Below, piece after piece: positions 1 through 6,715 of a DNA stretch of 10,000 nucleotides. The notes beneath the pieces were generated by a model. It worked only from the letters and a program-made list of their open reading frames with translations, was not told where the DNA came from and made no database searches. How positions within the stretch are numbered: the first letter of the stretch is position 1; every line of letters starts with the position of its first letter. The DNA lies in contig SLPX01000314.1 of the NCBI GenBank assembly GCA_007131745.1, positions 1 through 10,000 on the forward strand. The letters are read 5' to 3'. This stretch comes from Myxococcales bacterium. GTDB taxonomy: Bacteria > Myxococcota > Polyangia > HGW-17 > SLPX01. The translations under genes and the position numbers were made by a program.

Positions 1-1
1 A

Positions 2-316
2 GGCCATGTTTTCGCAGGCTCCGGAAACGCCGGACGTCGCCGTTTGCATTCTGGTGGGAGGCGACATGATGAAGGGCCGGTCGACTATGCGCCCGGCCCG
101 CTGGATTCTGAAGCACGGCTTGTTCCGGAGACCTGCTTCAACTTTCGGCCTCGGCACAACACCTACGATCATTTGTTGTACATAGAGCGAGCCCCTTTGG
201 GCGGCAAGCCCTATGAAAAACTGTTATATCGTTTTATTATCGGTTATTTTCATGTCGCCCGTGGAAGAAAACAAGAGAATGAAAGCAGGAAAGCATGTCC
301 CGTATTGAAGCCGTAA
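2..316 (+). CDS. C-terminal part of an unidentified gene entering from the left edge
   Basis: An open frame enters from the left edge and stays open for 104 codons to a TAA at 314-316. Many codons in its first half begin with G, as expected of coding DNA, and the second half reads as a plausible mixed hydrophobic and charged protein tail with the segment YDHLLYIERAPLGGKPYE. I do not recognise the family. It overlaps the start of the downstream HAD gene by 22 bases, which is longer than usual for coupled genes. A competing frame (codons from base 3, stop at 183-185) also looks partly coding, with the stretch PDVAVCILVGGDMMKGR. One of the two may therefore be a shadow, or a frameshift may separate them. 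The choice of frame is an inference. Confidence 0.35.
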   Translation, partial: GHVFAGSGNAGRRRLHSGGRRHDEGPVDYAPGPLDSEARLVPETCFNFRPRHNTYDHLLYIERAPLGGKPYEKLLYRFIIGYFHVARGRKQENESRKACPVLKP

Positions 317-912
317 TTTTCGACCTGGGAGGAGTGCTTGTGGAGGTAGACAAGAAAAGGTCTATCAAAAAATGGAATGGCCTGACCGGAGGAGATGAAG
401 AATCATTTGAAAACGCGTTTTTCACAGATCGATTGAAAGAGCGTTTCAACGTCGGATCCATCGACGAACAAGCGTTTTTGAATGAAGTGAAATCACGAAT
501 CCCCCCTGCGCTTCGCGCACCCGACGAAGTTGCTATCAAAACCGCGTGGACAGCGATGCTCAGCCCGCGTCCATATGCCGAAGAGATAACCCGTTTGTTG
601 TCAAAGAATTGCAACCTCGCAATTCTTTCCGACACCGATCCCGTTCACGCCGAATACATGGAAAACAAATTCGCTTTTTTCGGAAGGTTCAAGATCAAAA
701 CATATTCGTTTGAAGTCCGGGCTGCAAAACCCGACGCGACGATGTATTCCGCGGTTGTAAAAGCTCTGAAAACAAAACCTGAAAACTGTGTGTTTTTTGA
801 CGACCTCGCACGAAACGTTCGAGGAGCTGAGGCGTTCGGATTGAACGCACATGCAGCGACAAGCAGAGATGAAATAATTAATGCATTGAAACAGGAAAAG
901 ATATTGTTATAG
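295..912 (+). CDS. HAD-superfamily hydrolase (HAD-IA, YihX-like)
   Basis: This 205-residue protein is probably a cytosolic phosphatase acting on a small phosphorylated metabolite; the substrate cannot be read from the sequence. The four HAD motifs appear in order. Motif I is FDLGGVL with the presumed nucleophile D10, motif II is ILSDTD (S112), motif III is the Lys of AAKPD (K145), and motif IV is VFFDD (D169/D170). Residues about 20-95 form a helical cap as in subfamily I. Position +2 after the nucleophile is Gly rather than Asp, which matches the 'FDLGNV' type seen in YihX sugar-phosphate phosphatases. The SDTDPVHAEY segment also resembles the 'SNTNxxHxEY' signature of that group. The start at 295 is supported by AGGA five bases upstream. 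The lipoprotein gene follows after 33 bases in the same direction, so the two may be co-transcribed. Family confidence is high, function only general. Confidence 0.88.
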   Translation: MSRIEAVIFDLGGVLVEVDKKRSIKKWNGLTGGDEESFENAFFTDRLKERFNVGSIDEQAFLNEVKSRIPPALRAPDEVAIKTAWTAMLSPRPYAEEITRLLSKNCNLAILSDTDPVHAEYMENKFAFFGRFKIKTYSFEVRAAKPDATMYSAVVKALKTKPENCVFFDDLARNVRGAEAFGLNAHAATSRDEIINALKQEKILL

Positions 913-945
913 AATATACAGGTTATTTAAGGAAGGCGGATAATC

Positions 946-1974
946 ATGAAAACCACCCGGGCGAGAAAAAAACCTACCAGCATTTTGTCCCGTTATGCAG
1001 CGACCGGATGCATGATTGCAACCACTGTTTTTCTCTTTTTGACGTCGTCATGCAGCGAAGAAAACAAGGGAACCCTCGTCATCCGATGGCAAGTGCTCAG
1101 TCCGATAGATAACGATCCGTCTCCGTGCTCGACCTCGGGGATAAACTACATTCATTTACAACTGATCAAGGGCAGCCGGGCGCCATCCGACGGGTGGCCG
1201 ACATACAGGTTTCCTTGCTCTCAAAGAGAAGTAATCCTGACTCTCCAAGAAGGCTTGTATACCGTCAACATCCTCAAGGAGGATTCGAACCATACAGAAG
1301 AAGTCGCGGTTTATCAAAATGTTGAAGTCCTTTCGTCCACTACAACCGACCTCTTCGGCATTTATCCGCCTGACCCCAAGGACAAGAACGACGTCAATAT
1401 TCCATGGTGCGGAAACGGCGTCATTGAACCTGATCACAATGAAGTCTGTGATGATGGATTGGAAAATTCGGACACGCTTCCCGATCGATGCCGGACTGAT
1501 TGCACGAACTTTCGGTGTGGAGACGGAGTCGCCGATACCGGTGAAGAATGCGATGGAACAGACCTCAGGGGAATCACATGTGAAGACCTGGGAATGGTGG
1601 GCGACTCTCCATCGTGCAGCACTTCATGCACCATTGAACCGGGCACATGTGTCGAACCTAAAGCGGATTTGACTATTGTATGGGAAATTTACGAGCAAGA
1701 CGGCGCCACGCTCAGCACGTGCGAAAACGAAGATGTCGAAACCATCCGTTTCGTGATCAGCCCGAGAAACACTTCCGAAATAACAGAACAGGGCGTGGTG
1801 GATTGCGTAGAAGGCCAGGCGATCATCCAAGACGTGCCCTTTGACGTATACTCGGTTTATCTTGAAGGGTTGTCACCCACTCTCGAACTCAACGCTTCGT
1901 CCAGCTATCCTTCCCATGTTCACAATACTCTGGAAGGAACAACACTGGAAATAAACCTGACCGCGCTTGAATAA
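946..1974 (+). CDS. Cys-rich secreted lipoprotein with myxobacterial-type repeats
   Basis: This 342-residue protein is probably exported and lipid-anchored; no enzymatic role is apparent. The N-terminus is basic (KTTRARKK), followed by a hydrophobic stretch at residues 22-33 and a relaxed lipobox LTSSC with lipidated C36. Residues about 155-235 hold Cys-rich repeats of the DUF4215/Myxococcus type: CGNGVIEP...CDDG at 155-171 and CGDGVADTGEECDG at 191-204, then further Cys pairs to C235. Regions at about 42-139 and 239-339 look like two related beta-rich domains: each starts with an (L)xIxW strand, and each carries one Cys pair (C61/C91 and C259/C287) with nearly equal spacing. GGAAGG lies upstream of the ATG. 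Such Cys-rich lipoproteins are typical of deltaproteobacterial surfaces, probably in adhesion or envelope structure, which is inference. I see no obvious terminator immediately downstream. Confidence 0.8.
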   Translation: MKTTRARKKPTSILSRYAATGCMIATTVFLFLTSSCSEENKGTLVIRWQVLSPIDNDPSPCSTSGINYIHLQLIKGSRAPSDGWPTYRFPCSQREVILTLQEGLYTVNILKEDSNHTEEVAVYQNVEVLSSTTTDLFGIYPPDPKDKNDVNIPWCGNGVIEPDHNEVCDDGLENSDTLPDRCRTDCTNFRCGDGVADTGEECDGTDLRGITCEDLGMVGDSPSCSTSCTIEPGTCVEPKADLTIVWEIYEQDGATLSTCENEDVETIRFVISPRNTSEITEQGVVDCVEGQAIIQDVPFDVYSVYLEGLSPTLELNASSSYPSHVHNTLEGTTLEINLTALE

Positions 1975-2036
1975 TCCCCGGGGCCGACTGGAAAAAACAA
2001 CGCCGGGATTTACTCACTGATCCACATGCACAACCT

Positions 2037-2052
2037 TGTGTAACCATTCACA
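2037..2052 (+). promoter_or_regulatory. CRP/FNR-family-like operator upstream of the PilZ promoter
   Basis: The sequence TGTGT-N6-TCACA matches 9 of 10 positions of the classical CRP half-site pair TGTGA-N6-TCACA. Its centre (about 2044.5) lies some 58 bases before the start site predicted from the promoter at 2068-2096, close to the position of class I CRP activation. Two further TGTG/CACA palindromes flank it, at 2029-2040 (CACAA/TTGTG arms) and 2051-2064 (CACAT/ATGTG arms). Which regulator would bind in this organism is unknown. Confidence 0.45.
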
Positions 2053-2067
2053 CATAATAATGTGCTG

Positions 2068-2096
2068 TTGACATGGTTTGTCACGATACTTACATT
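2068..2096 (+). promoter_or_regulatory. sigma70-type promoter for the PilZ gene
   Basis: A perfect -35 hexamer TTGACA (2068-2073) is separated by 17 bases from TACATT (2091-2096), which matches the -10 consensus at 4 of 6 positions. Transcription would start near 2103 and give a leader of about 65 bases before the PilZ ATG at 2169. It is the best promoter match I found in the window. Its position also indicates that the PilZ gene is transcribed separately from the lipoprotein gene. Confidence 0.6.
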
Positions 2097-2168
2097 CATT
2101 ACAAATTGTTATTCGTCAGGATCACAGCCTCTTGGTTTTTTTCCGGGATGCAGAAACCCTAAGGATCA

Positions 2169-2537
2169 ATGTCTCAAAACGCAAGAAAAGCCACGCAGCC
2201 GAGATACCCGGTATCATTTAACGTGAGTTGTTTACAAGACGACAAGCATTTCGACGGAACCTGCCGCAACATCTCCGTCGGAGGCATGTACATCGAAAGC
2301 TCCGTAAGCCTGACTCGAGATTCAGAGGTCAGCCTTTTTTTCCGGCTTCCGGAAATTGAAGAAAGCATCCAGGTACACGGCAAGGTTCGGTGGATGGTGG
2401 ACAAGGGTTTTCAACACGGGGCAGGAATCCAGTTCCTCCGACCCACAAACCCCAAGGGCATAAGACCGCACCACCTCTGGGCCTTAAACAAGTTTTTTTC
2501 CGGGTACCACGCCGGCCTATCCGCACACCCCATGTAA
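2169..2537 (+). CDS. Single-domain PilZ protein
   Basis: This 122-residue cytosolic protein consists of one PilZ domain, a fold that usually binds cyclic di-GMP and controls motility, biofilm or envelope functions. The core N-x-S-x-x-G motif is present as NISVGGMYIES (residues 34-44). The closing strands appear as GKVRWM (71-76) and HGAGIQFL (83-90). The other binding element, RxxxR just before the barrel, is incomplete: R12 of PRYPV is there, but position -4 is Ala, with R6 and K7 lying further upstream. This resembles the small stand-alone PilZ proteins common in myxobacteria and relatives. Ligand binding is therefore uncertain. AAGGA lies just upstream of the ATG at 2169. The gene has its own promoter (2068-2096) and converges on rnfE, with 60 bases between the two stop codons and no clear terminator there. 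Confidence 0.88.
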   Translation: MSQNARKATQPRYPVSFNVSCLQDDKHFDGTCRNISVGGMYIESSVSLTRDSEVSLFFRLPEIEESIQVHGKVRWMVDKGFQHGAGIQFLRPTNPKGIRPHHLWALNKFFSGYHAGLSAHPM

Positions 2538-2597
2538 AAAGCTCGGCTCGGTCAGGCTTCGCGATTTGTCCACTGATGTAAAGCCGGACTCGCTCGA

Positions 2598-3248
2598 TCA
2601 ATCGACATCCCACGGAGCTTTTTGCTTCTTAGCGTTCCAAGCGTTCATTCCTGCTACAAACAGACCAAGGGAAATGAACGCGCCCGGCGGAAGAATAAAC
2701 ACCAGGGTCTTTAACACCATCCCCTCCCCGGAATACAACTCAAAGCGGACAAGCATGTCGTGATGCTGAAACAAAGTCAGGGTCCCATTGCCGAGAATCT
2801 CCCTCACCGCGCCCAGCGCAAACAACGTAACCGTGAAACCGAGTCCCATGCCCAATGCATCTACAAGTGACAACCAAAGGCTGTTCTTTGAAGCAAACGC
2901 CTCGGCCCGGCCCAGGATGATGCAGTTGACCACTATAAGGGGAATGAAAAGCCCCAGGTTCCGATGAAGATTGTAGAGCGTTGCCTCCAGCACCATGTCG
3001 ATTATGGTGACAAACGCGGCTATGATAACGATGAAGCAAGGAATCCGGACCTTCTTGGGAATGTGTTTCCGGATCAATGACACCACTATGTTGGAACCCA
3101 GCAAGACCGCGGTCATCGCAAACCCCATACCCAGCCCGTCATACGCGCTGGACGTGACTGCAAGAGCCGGGCACAAACCCAACAGAAGAACCAGCACGGG
3201 GTTTTCTTTCCACAAACCCTTGATGAATTCTTTTCCGGCCTTGTTCAT
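2598..3248 (-). CDS. rnfE: RnfE, membrane subunit of the Rnf complex
   Basis: RnfE is an integral membrane subunit that pairs with its homologue RnfA to form the core through which electrons cross the membrane. The protein has 216 residues from the ATG at 3248, the usual length, and about six hydrophobic segments. Two conserved Cys motifs are visible: GLCPALAVTSS (C26) and VVNCIILGRAEAFAS (C109). In solved Rnf/NQR structures the equivalent residues help hold an Fe-S centre inside the membrane. The ATG at 3248 is preferred over the GTG at 3257 because AAGGTGAT sits at good Shine-Dalgarno spacing before it. RnfE is the last gene of the operon. It lies 81 bases after rnfG, the widest gap in the cluster, and that gap contains small direct repeats. 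No rnfH or nth-like gene follows. Confidence 0.96.
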   Translation of the reverse strand: MNKAGKEFIKGLWKENPVLVLLLGLCPALAVTSSAYDGLGMGFAMTAVLLGSNIVVSLIRKHIPKKVRIPCFIVIIAAFVTIIDMVLEATLYNLHRNLGLFIPLIVVNCIILGRAEAFASKNSLWLSLVDALGMGLGFTVTLFALGAVREILGNGTLTLFQHHDMLVRFELYSGEGMVLKTLVFILPPGAFISLGLFVAGMNAWNAKKQKAPWDVD

Positions 3249-3282
3249 TTGTATCACCTTGTCATTTCGATTCGGCTAAAGC

Positions 3283-3296
3283 ACTGTGTACTGTGT
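3283..3296. repeat. Two tandem copies of a 7-bp repeat (ACTGTGT)
   Basis: ACTGTGT occurs twice in perfect tandem in the rnfG-rnfE spacer. On its own this could be chance, but the rnfC-rnfD spacer of the same operon also carries 7-bp tandem units of a different sequence. Confidence 0.6.
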
Positions 3297-3313
3297 AATT
3301 TCTCTGTCGCTTC

Positions 3314-3346
3314 TCTCATGGCTCCCGGTTTATCTCATGGCTCCCG
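3314..3346. repeat. 14-bp direct repeat at the 3' end of rnfG
   Basis: TCTCATGGCTCCCG is found at 3314-3327 and again at 3333-3346, offset by 19 bases. The second copy encodes the last codons of rnfG and the first copy lies just beyond its stop codon. The octamer CGCTTCTC also occurs on both outer sides (3308-3315 and 3345-3352). This looks like a small local duplication that may have changed the C-terminal end of RnfG. Confidence 0.75.
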
Positions 3347-4133
3347 CTTCTCCGGTTTGCAGTGTTTCAGATTCCCCGGTTCCGAGCATTTCCTGCTTGT
3401 TTTGGTTGAAAATGTGAAGCGCTCTCTGCACGATTTCAGTCATGGCCCTGGTTGTGACCGTGGCCCCGCTTATGACATCTACGAAACCCGCGGGGTCGTC
3501 TTTACGGACCGCCCACTTTTTACATGAACCGTCCTCGCTGCAGGATTTGCCGTCTTCCGTCAGATTTCTTCCCGTAAAAGCATTGTCGTGAAAGGTGCTG
3601 AGAAATTCATCCCCGGTTATCTGCGCTCCCAGGCCCGGCGTTTCGGTGTGTTGCAGGATTGCCACTCCGACTTTCCGGGTCTCTTTGGAAGCCACGATGC
3701 GACCTTCACGCGTTACGCCGACAAGAACCTCTATCGGCCCGCTGTATGGAGGGTTGGCGTTTTTTTCCGTGTCTATGCTGAACGCGACCGCGATGACTTC
3801 TCCGTTTTTGCGGCAACGATACACGGTCGTCTCCCCGACTCCGGCGACATCCACCTCAACGGTGTCCTGGCCCGGCTCGTTGTCGCACTCGGGAAGAACC
3901 TGTATCACCGAAGCCTGTTTAAACCTGAATCGAGCCTGTTTGATGGGTTCGGCGGTCAATTGATGAACTCCGGCCAAAGCGGCTGCTGCACCGGCACACA
4001 CCAGGGTGAGAACCAGAACCAGTTTCCAAGCGGGTTCCTTTTCCGGCCTCGCGTCGGACCGCTTTTGCACAACGCTTTTCGCCTTGCACTCCACAGTTAC
4101 TGTACAGCCGGTTTTCGCCTCGTCCTGGCTCAT
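3330..4133 (-). CDS. rnfG: RnfG, covalent-FMN subunit of the Rnf complex
   Basis: RnfG is anchored by one membrane helix and carries a covalently bound FMN outside the cytoplasm as part of the electron path. The protein has 267 residues, longer than many family members. It has a hydrophilic N-terminal tail of about 35 residues with two Cys (C10, C16), then a single membrane segment at about 36-57. The FMN-binding domain follows with the conserved HTETPGLG (162-169) and the flavinylation motif SGATVTT, in which T225 is the expected FMN attachment site. ApbE would be needed to attach the flavin and is not in this window. The ATG at 4133 follows rnfD by 15 bases and has AGGAAA upstream. The last residues (EAGAMR) lie within a 14-bp duplicated sequence. 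Confidence 0.95.
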   Translation of the reverse strand: MSQDEAKTGCTVTVECKAKSVVQKRSDARPEKEPAWKLVLVLTLVCAGAAAALAGVHQLTAEPIKQARFRFKQASVIQVLPECDNEPGQDTVEVDVAGVGETTVYRCRKNGEVIAVAFSIDTEKNANPPYSGPIEVLVGVTREGRIVASKETRKVGVAILQHTETPGLGAQITGDEFLSTFHDNAFTGRNLTEDGKSCSEDGSCKKWAVRKDDPAGFVDVISGATVTTRAMTEIVQRALHIFNQNKQEMLGTGESETLQTGEAGAMR

Positions 4134-4148
4134 GTAAGATTTCCTTTC

Positions 4149-5351
4149 CTATCTGTTTTCAGCCAACCTGTTTATGCCGTACTTCTTCGGGCGGGTGACC
4201 TTGTCAATCAAGGGGGTGGCCGCGTTCATCAGCAAAATGGAAAAACTCACTCCCTCGGGGTAACCGCCCCACAGTCGAATGAGCATGGTCAAAACACCGA
4301 GAGCTACGCCGAATATGATCTTTCCCCTCGGATACACCGGAGATGTCACGTAGTCGGTCGCCATGAAAAAGACTCCGATCATCAACCCCCCGGTAAACCA
4401 ATGAAACAAGGGGCCGGCAAACCTGTCGGGATCAATCCAGTGGGTGATGGTCGCTATCACCGCCACGGTCAACAGATAGGATAGCGGAATGTGCCAGGTT
4501 ATATAACCCAGCAGGAGAAGGACGAGTCCGCCCAGTATCAAGGCCAAGGCCGACACCTCGCCGATGCACCCGGGTTGATTTCCAAGCAGAAGGTCCATGT
4601 AGTTGATGAAAGAATGCGTTCCCTTGTCATGATCATTCTTTATCGCGGGAAGAGGGGTGGCGCCGGTCACCGTGTCCACCTTGTCGGTGTTGGCGCGGGT
4701 TTGCTTGAGTTCATTTCCGGCACGGTCCATCCACGTAGTAGCGGAACCGAAATACTCAACAGGCGGCCCTTCCTGAACCTGTTGAATCGTGAGCGGCCAT
4801 GTGGTCATGGCTACGGGAAACGAGATGACGAGAAAAACCCTCGCGGTAAGCGCCGGGTTGAACGGGTTGTGCCCCAAGCCGCCGAACACGGCCTTGGCCA
4901 ATCCCACCGCGACAAGAGAGCCTACGAGGCAAACATATACGGGGCAACCCGCGGGCAGGTTCATTCCGAGCAGCAAGCCGGTAAGCGCGGCCGAACCATC
5001 TGCAACCGTGGGATCTTTCCCGGCCAGCTTCCTGATCAACGCTTCGAAAACTATCGCGGACCCGGTGCACGTCGCCAATACGATCGCACCATCCATTCCG
5101 AAGCGATAGACACCCACGGCTGCGGCCGGCAGTAGGCACACGAAAACCGTCCACATGATCTTGGGTATGCTTTCCGCGCCGTGAACATGAGGAGAACTCG
5201 CGGTGACAAGAAAGTTCGGTTCTTCAACTTCTCTCTTTTTCGAACCTCTTCCCGACGGAACTTCTGTGTCGGCTTTGTTCCGGCTTTCTTTCTCGTCGAC
5301 CGGTTTTTCCTCCGGTGGTTGAGTTTCCGGAGATCCGGACTTTTCGGTCAT
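4149..5351 (-). CDS. rnfD: RnfD, membrane covalent-FMN subunit of the Rnf complex
   Basis: RnfD is a polytopic membrane subunit with a covalent FMN and a probable role in ion translocation. The protein has 400 residues and numerous hydrophobic segments from about residue 64. The family's usual N-terminal beginning (LVTASSPHVH, 48-57) is preceded by a hydrophilic extension of about 45 residues rich in Glu, Lys and Pro. The conserved GGLGHNPFNPA (157-167) is present. The motif DTVTGATPL (226-234) gives T232 as the expected FMN site. The DYVTSPVYPRGK segment (333-344) is also typical of RnfD. The start at 5351 has GAGGAAAA upstream, so the extension appears to be translated. The gene is 50 bases downstream of rnfC, and that spacer is filled by 7-bp repeats. 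Confidence 0.96.
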   Translation of the reverse strand: MTEKSGSPETQPPEEKPVDEKESRNKADTEVPSGRGSKKREVEEPNFLVTASSPHVHGAESIPKIMWTVFVCLLPAAAVGVYRFGMDGAIVLATCTGSAIVFEALIRKLAGKDPTVADGSAALTGLLLGMNLPAGCPVYVCLVGSLVAVGLAKAVFGGLGHNPFNPALTARVFLVISFPVAMTTWPLTIQQVQEGPPVEYFGSATTWMDRAGNELKQTRANTDKVDTVTGATPLPAIKNDHDKGTHSFINYMDLLLGNQPGCIGEVSALALILGGLVLLLLGYITWHIPLSYLLTVAVIATITHWIDPDRFAGPLFHWFTGGLMIGVFFMATDYVTSPVYPRGKIIFGVALGVLTMLIRLWGGYPEGVSFSILLMNAATPLIDKVTRPKKYGINRLAENR

Positions 5352-5370
5352 AAACTTTTCCTCGTTTCAC

Positions 5371-5412
5371 GATTCATGATCTATGATTCGCGATCCATGA
5401 TTCATGATTTTC
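5371..5412. repeat. Six tandem degenerate 7-bp repeats between rnfC and rnfD
   Basis: Six consecutive heptamers occupy 5371-5412: GATTCAT, GATCTAT, GATTCGC, GATCCAT, GATTCAT and GATTTTC. All begin with GAT, and the first and fifth are identical. The array fills most of the rnfC-rnfD spacer and runs into the end of rnfC, covering its stop codon (5402-5404) and last two codons. Because the unit is 7 bp, a change in copy number would shift any reading frame across it. Confidence 0.8.
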
Positions 5413-6715
5413 TCGCGTGGATCACCGCTTTGCCCGCTCTCACGAATTGAATTATGGGCCGATAGGCCGGACACGCGTATGTACAACATCCACACTCGAT
5501 ACAATCCATGAGATCCCTGCTCTCCAATTCTTCCCACATTTCTCTTTCCGCATAATTGCTCAACTCGTTGGGTACCAACTTCATCGGACACGCGCCGATG
5601 CATAAACCGCACCTTATACAAGGACCGAATGCACCATCCAGCACTTCGTCGGCCGGTTGCACAAAAATGCCGCCCACACTTTTGAGAGCGGGCACATCCA
5701 TGGAATGCGATGCAATCCCCATCATTGGGCCGCCCAGGATTATCTTCCCCGGCTTTCGGATAAATCCGCCGCACTGGTCCAACAGATTGCGCACCATTGT
5801 TCCGAGCCGGATACGCAGGTTGGCCGGATTCTTGACAGCGCGCCCCGTAACCGTGGTTATCCTGGAAACCAGTGGAATCCCCTTGTAAACAGCGTCATAT
5901 ATAGCGGCGCAAGTGCTTACATTAAACACCATGACTCCGCAATCCATGGGAAGCCCCCCGGAAGGAACTTCCCTTTGGAGCACCGCTTCGATAAGTTGCT
6001 TTTCGCCGCCCTGCGGATATTTCACAACCAAGGGCTGAACGGGGAATCCGGGGTGATCCTTGCTCGCTTCAGCCATGCTTTTTATGGCTTCAGGCTTGTT
6101 CGCTTCTATGCAAATCGTACCTCCCTCAAGCCCCAGTATATGCGCGACCAACTGCATCCCGATGAAAACGCGTTGGGGCTCTTCTCTCATTATCCTGTCA
6201 TCCGCGGTCAGGTATGGTTCACATTCCGCGCCGTTGAACAGCATCTTGTCGATCCGCTTGTTTTTCGGCGGCGACAGTTTTACATGCGTAGGAAAAGCCG
6301 CTCCGCCCAAACCCACCAACCCTGCGTCTCTTATCCGGGCCTTGAGTTCTTCGGGAGTCCGGGAAAGCGGGTCAGGGATGGGCTCCATCAATTCCCAGTC
6401 GTCATTTCCATCATTTTCCACCACAACAGCGGGGCTTTCCTGGCCCAGCGGATGGGGTTCGTGATCCACGGCAATCACCTTGCCGGAAACGCTCGAGTGA
6501 ACAGGCGATGATACAAAACCCGCAGCCTCGCCCACCAGTTGACCAATCTTAACCTTGTCGCCCTTGGAAACAACCGGCCGGCACGCAGCGCCCACATGCT
6601 GGCTCATGTGCAACACCACTTTGTCGGGCGGAACAGAGTCACGTATGGGGCTGGATGCAGTGGGTTCTTTTTCACAATCAGGATGAACCCCGCCCGTAAA
6701 AGTAACTCCTTTCAT
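5402..6715 (-). CDS. rnfC: RnfC, NADH/FMN/Fe-S subunit of the Rnf complex
   Basis: RnfC is the cytosolic-side subunit that exchanges electrons with NAD(H). The protein has 437 residues and lacks the long Ala-rich tail found in enterobacterial RnfC. The Gly-rich GLGGAAFPTHVKL (135-147) and NGAECEPYLTADDR (161-174) mark the FMN and NADH-binding region shared with the NuoF family. Two complete [4Fe-4S] motifs follow: C366/C369/C372/C376 in CIRCGLCIGACP and C405/C408/C411/C415 in CIECGCCTYACP. The ATG at 6715 overlaps the rnfB stop in the four-base ATGA arrangement and has AAGGAG eight bases upstream. It is preferred over an in-frame start 16 codons earlier, inside rnfB. This geometry implies translational coupling with rnfB. 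Confidence 0.97.
   Translation of the reverse strand: MKGVTFTGGVHPDCEKEPTASSPIRDSVPPDKVVLHMSQHVGAACRPVVSKGDKVKIGQLVGEAAGFVSSPVHSSVSGKVIAVDHEPHPLGQESPAVVVENDGNDDWELMEPIPDPLSRTPEELKARIRDAGLVGLGGAAFPTHVKLSPPKNKRIDKMLFNGAECEPYLTADDRIMREEPQRVFIGMQLVAHILGLEGGTICIEANKPEAIKSMAEASKDHPGFPVQPLVVKYPQGGEKQLIEAVLQREVPSGGLPMDCGVMVFNVSTCAAIYDAVYKGIPLVSRITTVTGRAVKNPANLRIRLGTMVRNLLDQCGGFIRKPGKIILGGPMMGIASHSMDVPALKSVGGIFVQPADEVLDGAFGPCIRCGLCIGACPMKLVPNELSNYAEREMWEELESRDLMDCIECGCCTYACPAYRPIIQFVRAGKAVIHARKS

Noticed and set aside
1975..2010. Possible terminator after the lipoprotein gene (AATCCC/GGGATT arms)
   Set aside because: The arms are imperfect with a bulge and a loop of more than 20 bases, and no T-run follows.
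3254..3319. 21-codon open frame on the minus strand between rnfG and rnfE, ending just before rnfE
   Set aside because: Its GGGAG is only two bases from the ATG, too close for normal initiation, and the start exists only because of the local 14-bp duplication.
3588..4484. Long plus-strand open frame of 298 codons
   Set aside because: It lies wholly antisense to rnfG and rnfD, whose motifs are unambiguous, and reads as Arg/His-rich shadow sequence.
5371..5412. CRISPR-like array
   Set aside because: Units are 7 bp and contiguous with no spacers, and no cas genes are present.
5657..6511. Plus-strand open frame of 284 codons
   Set aside because: Antisense to rnfC; no domain or ribosome site, a typical shadow of a conserved gene.
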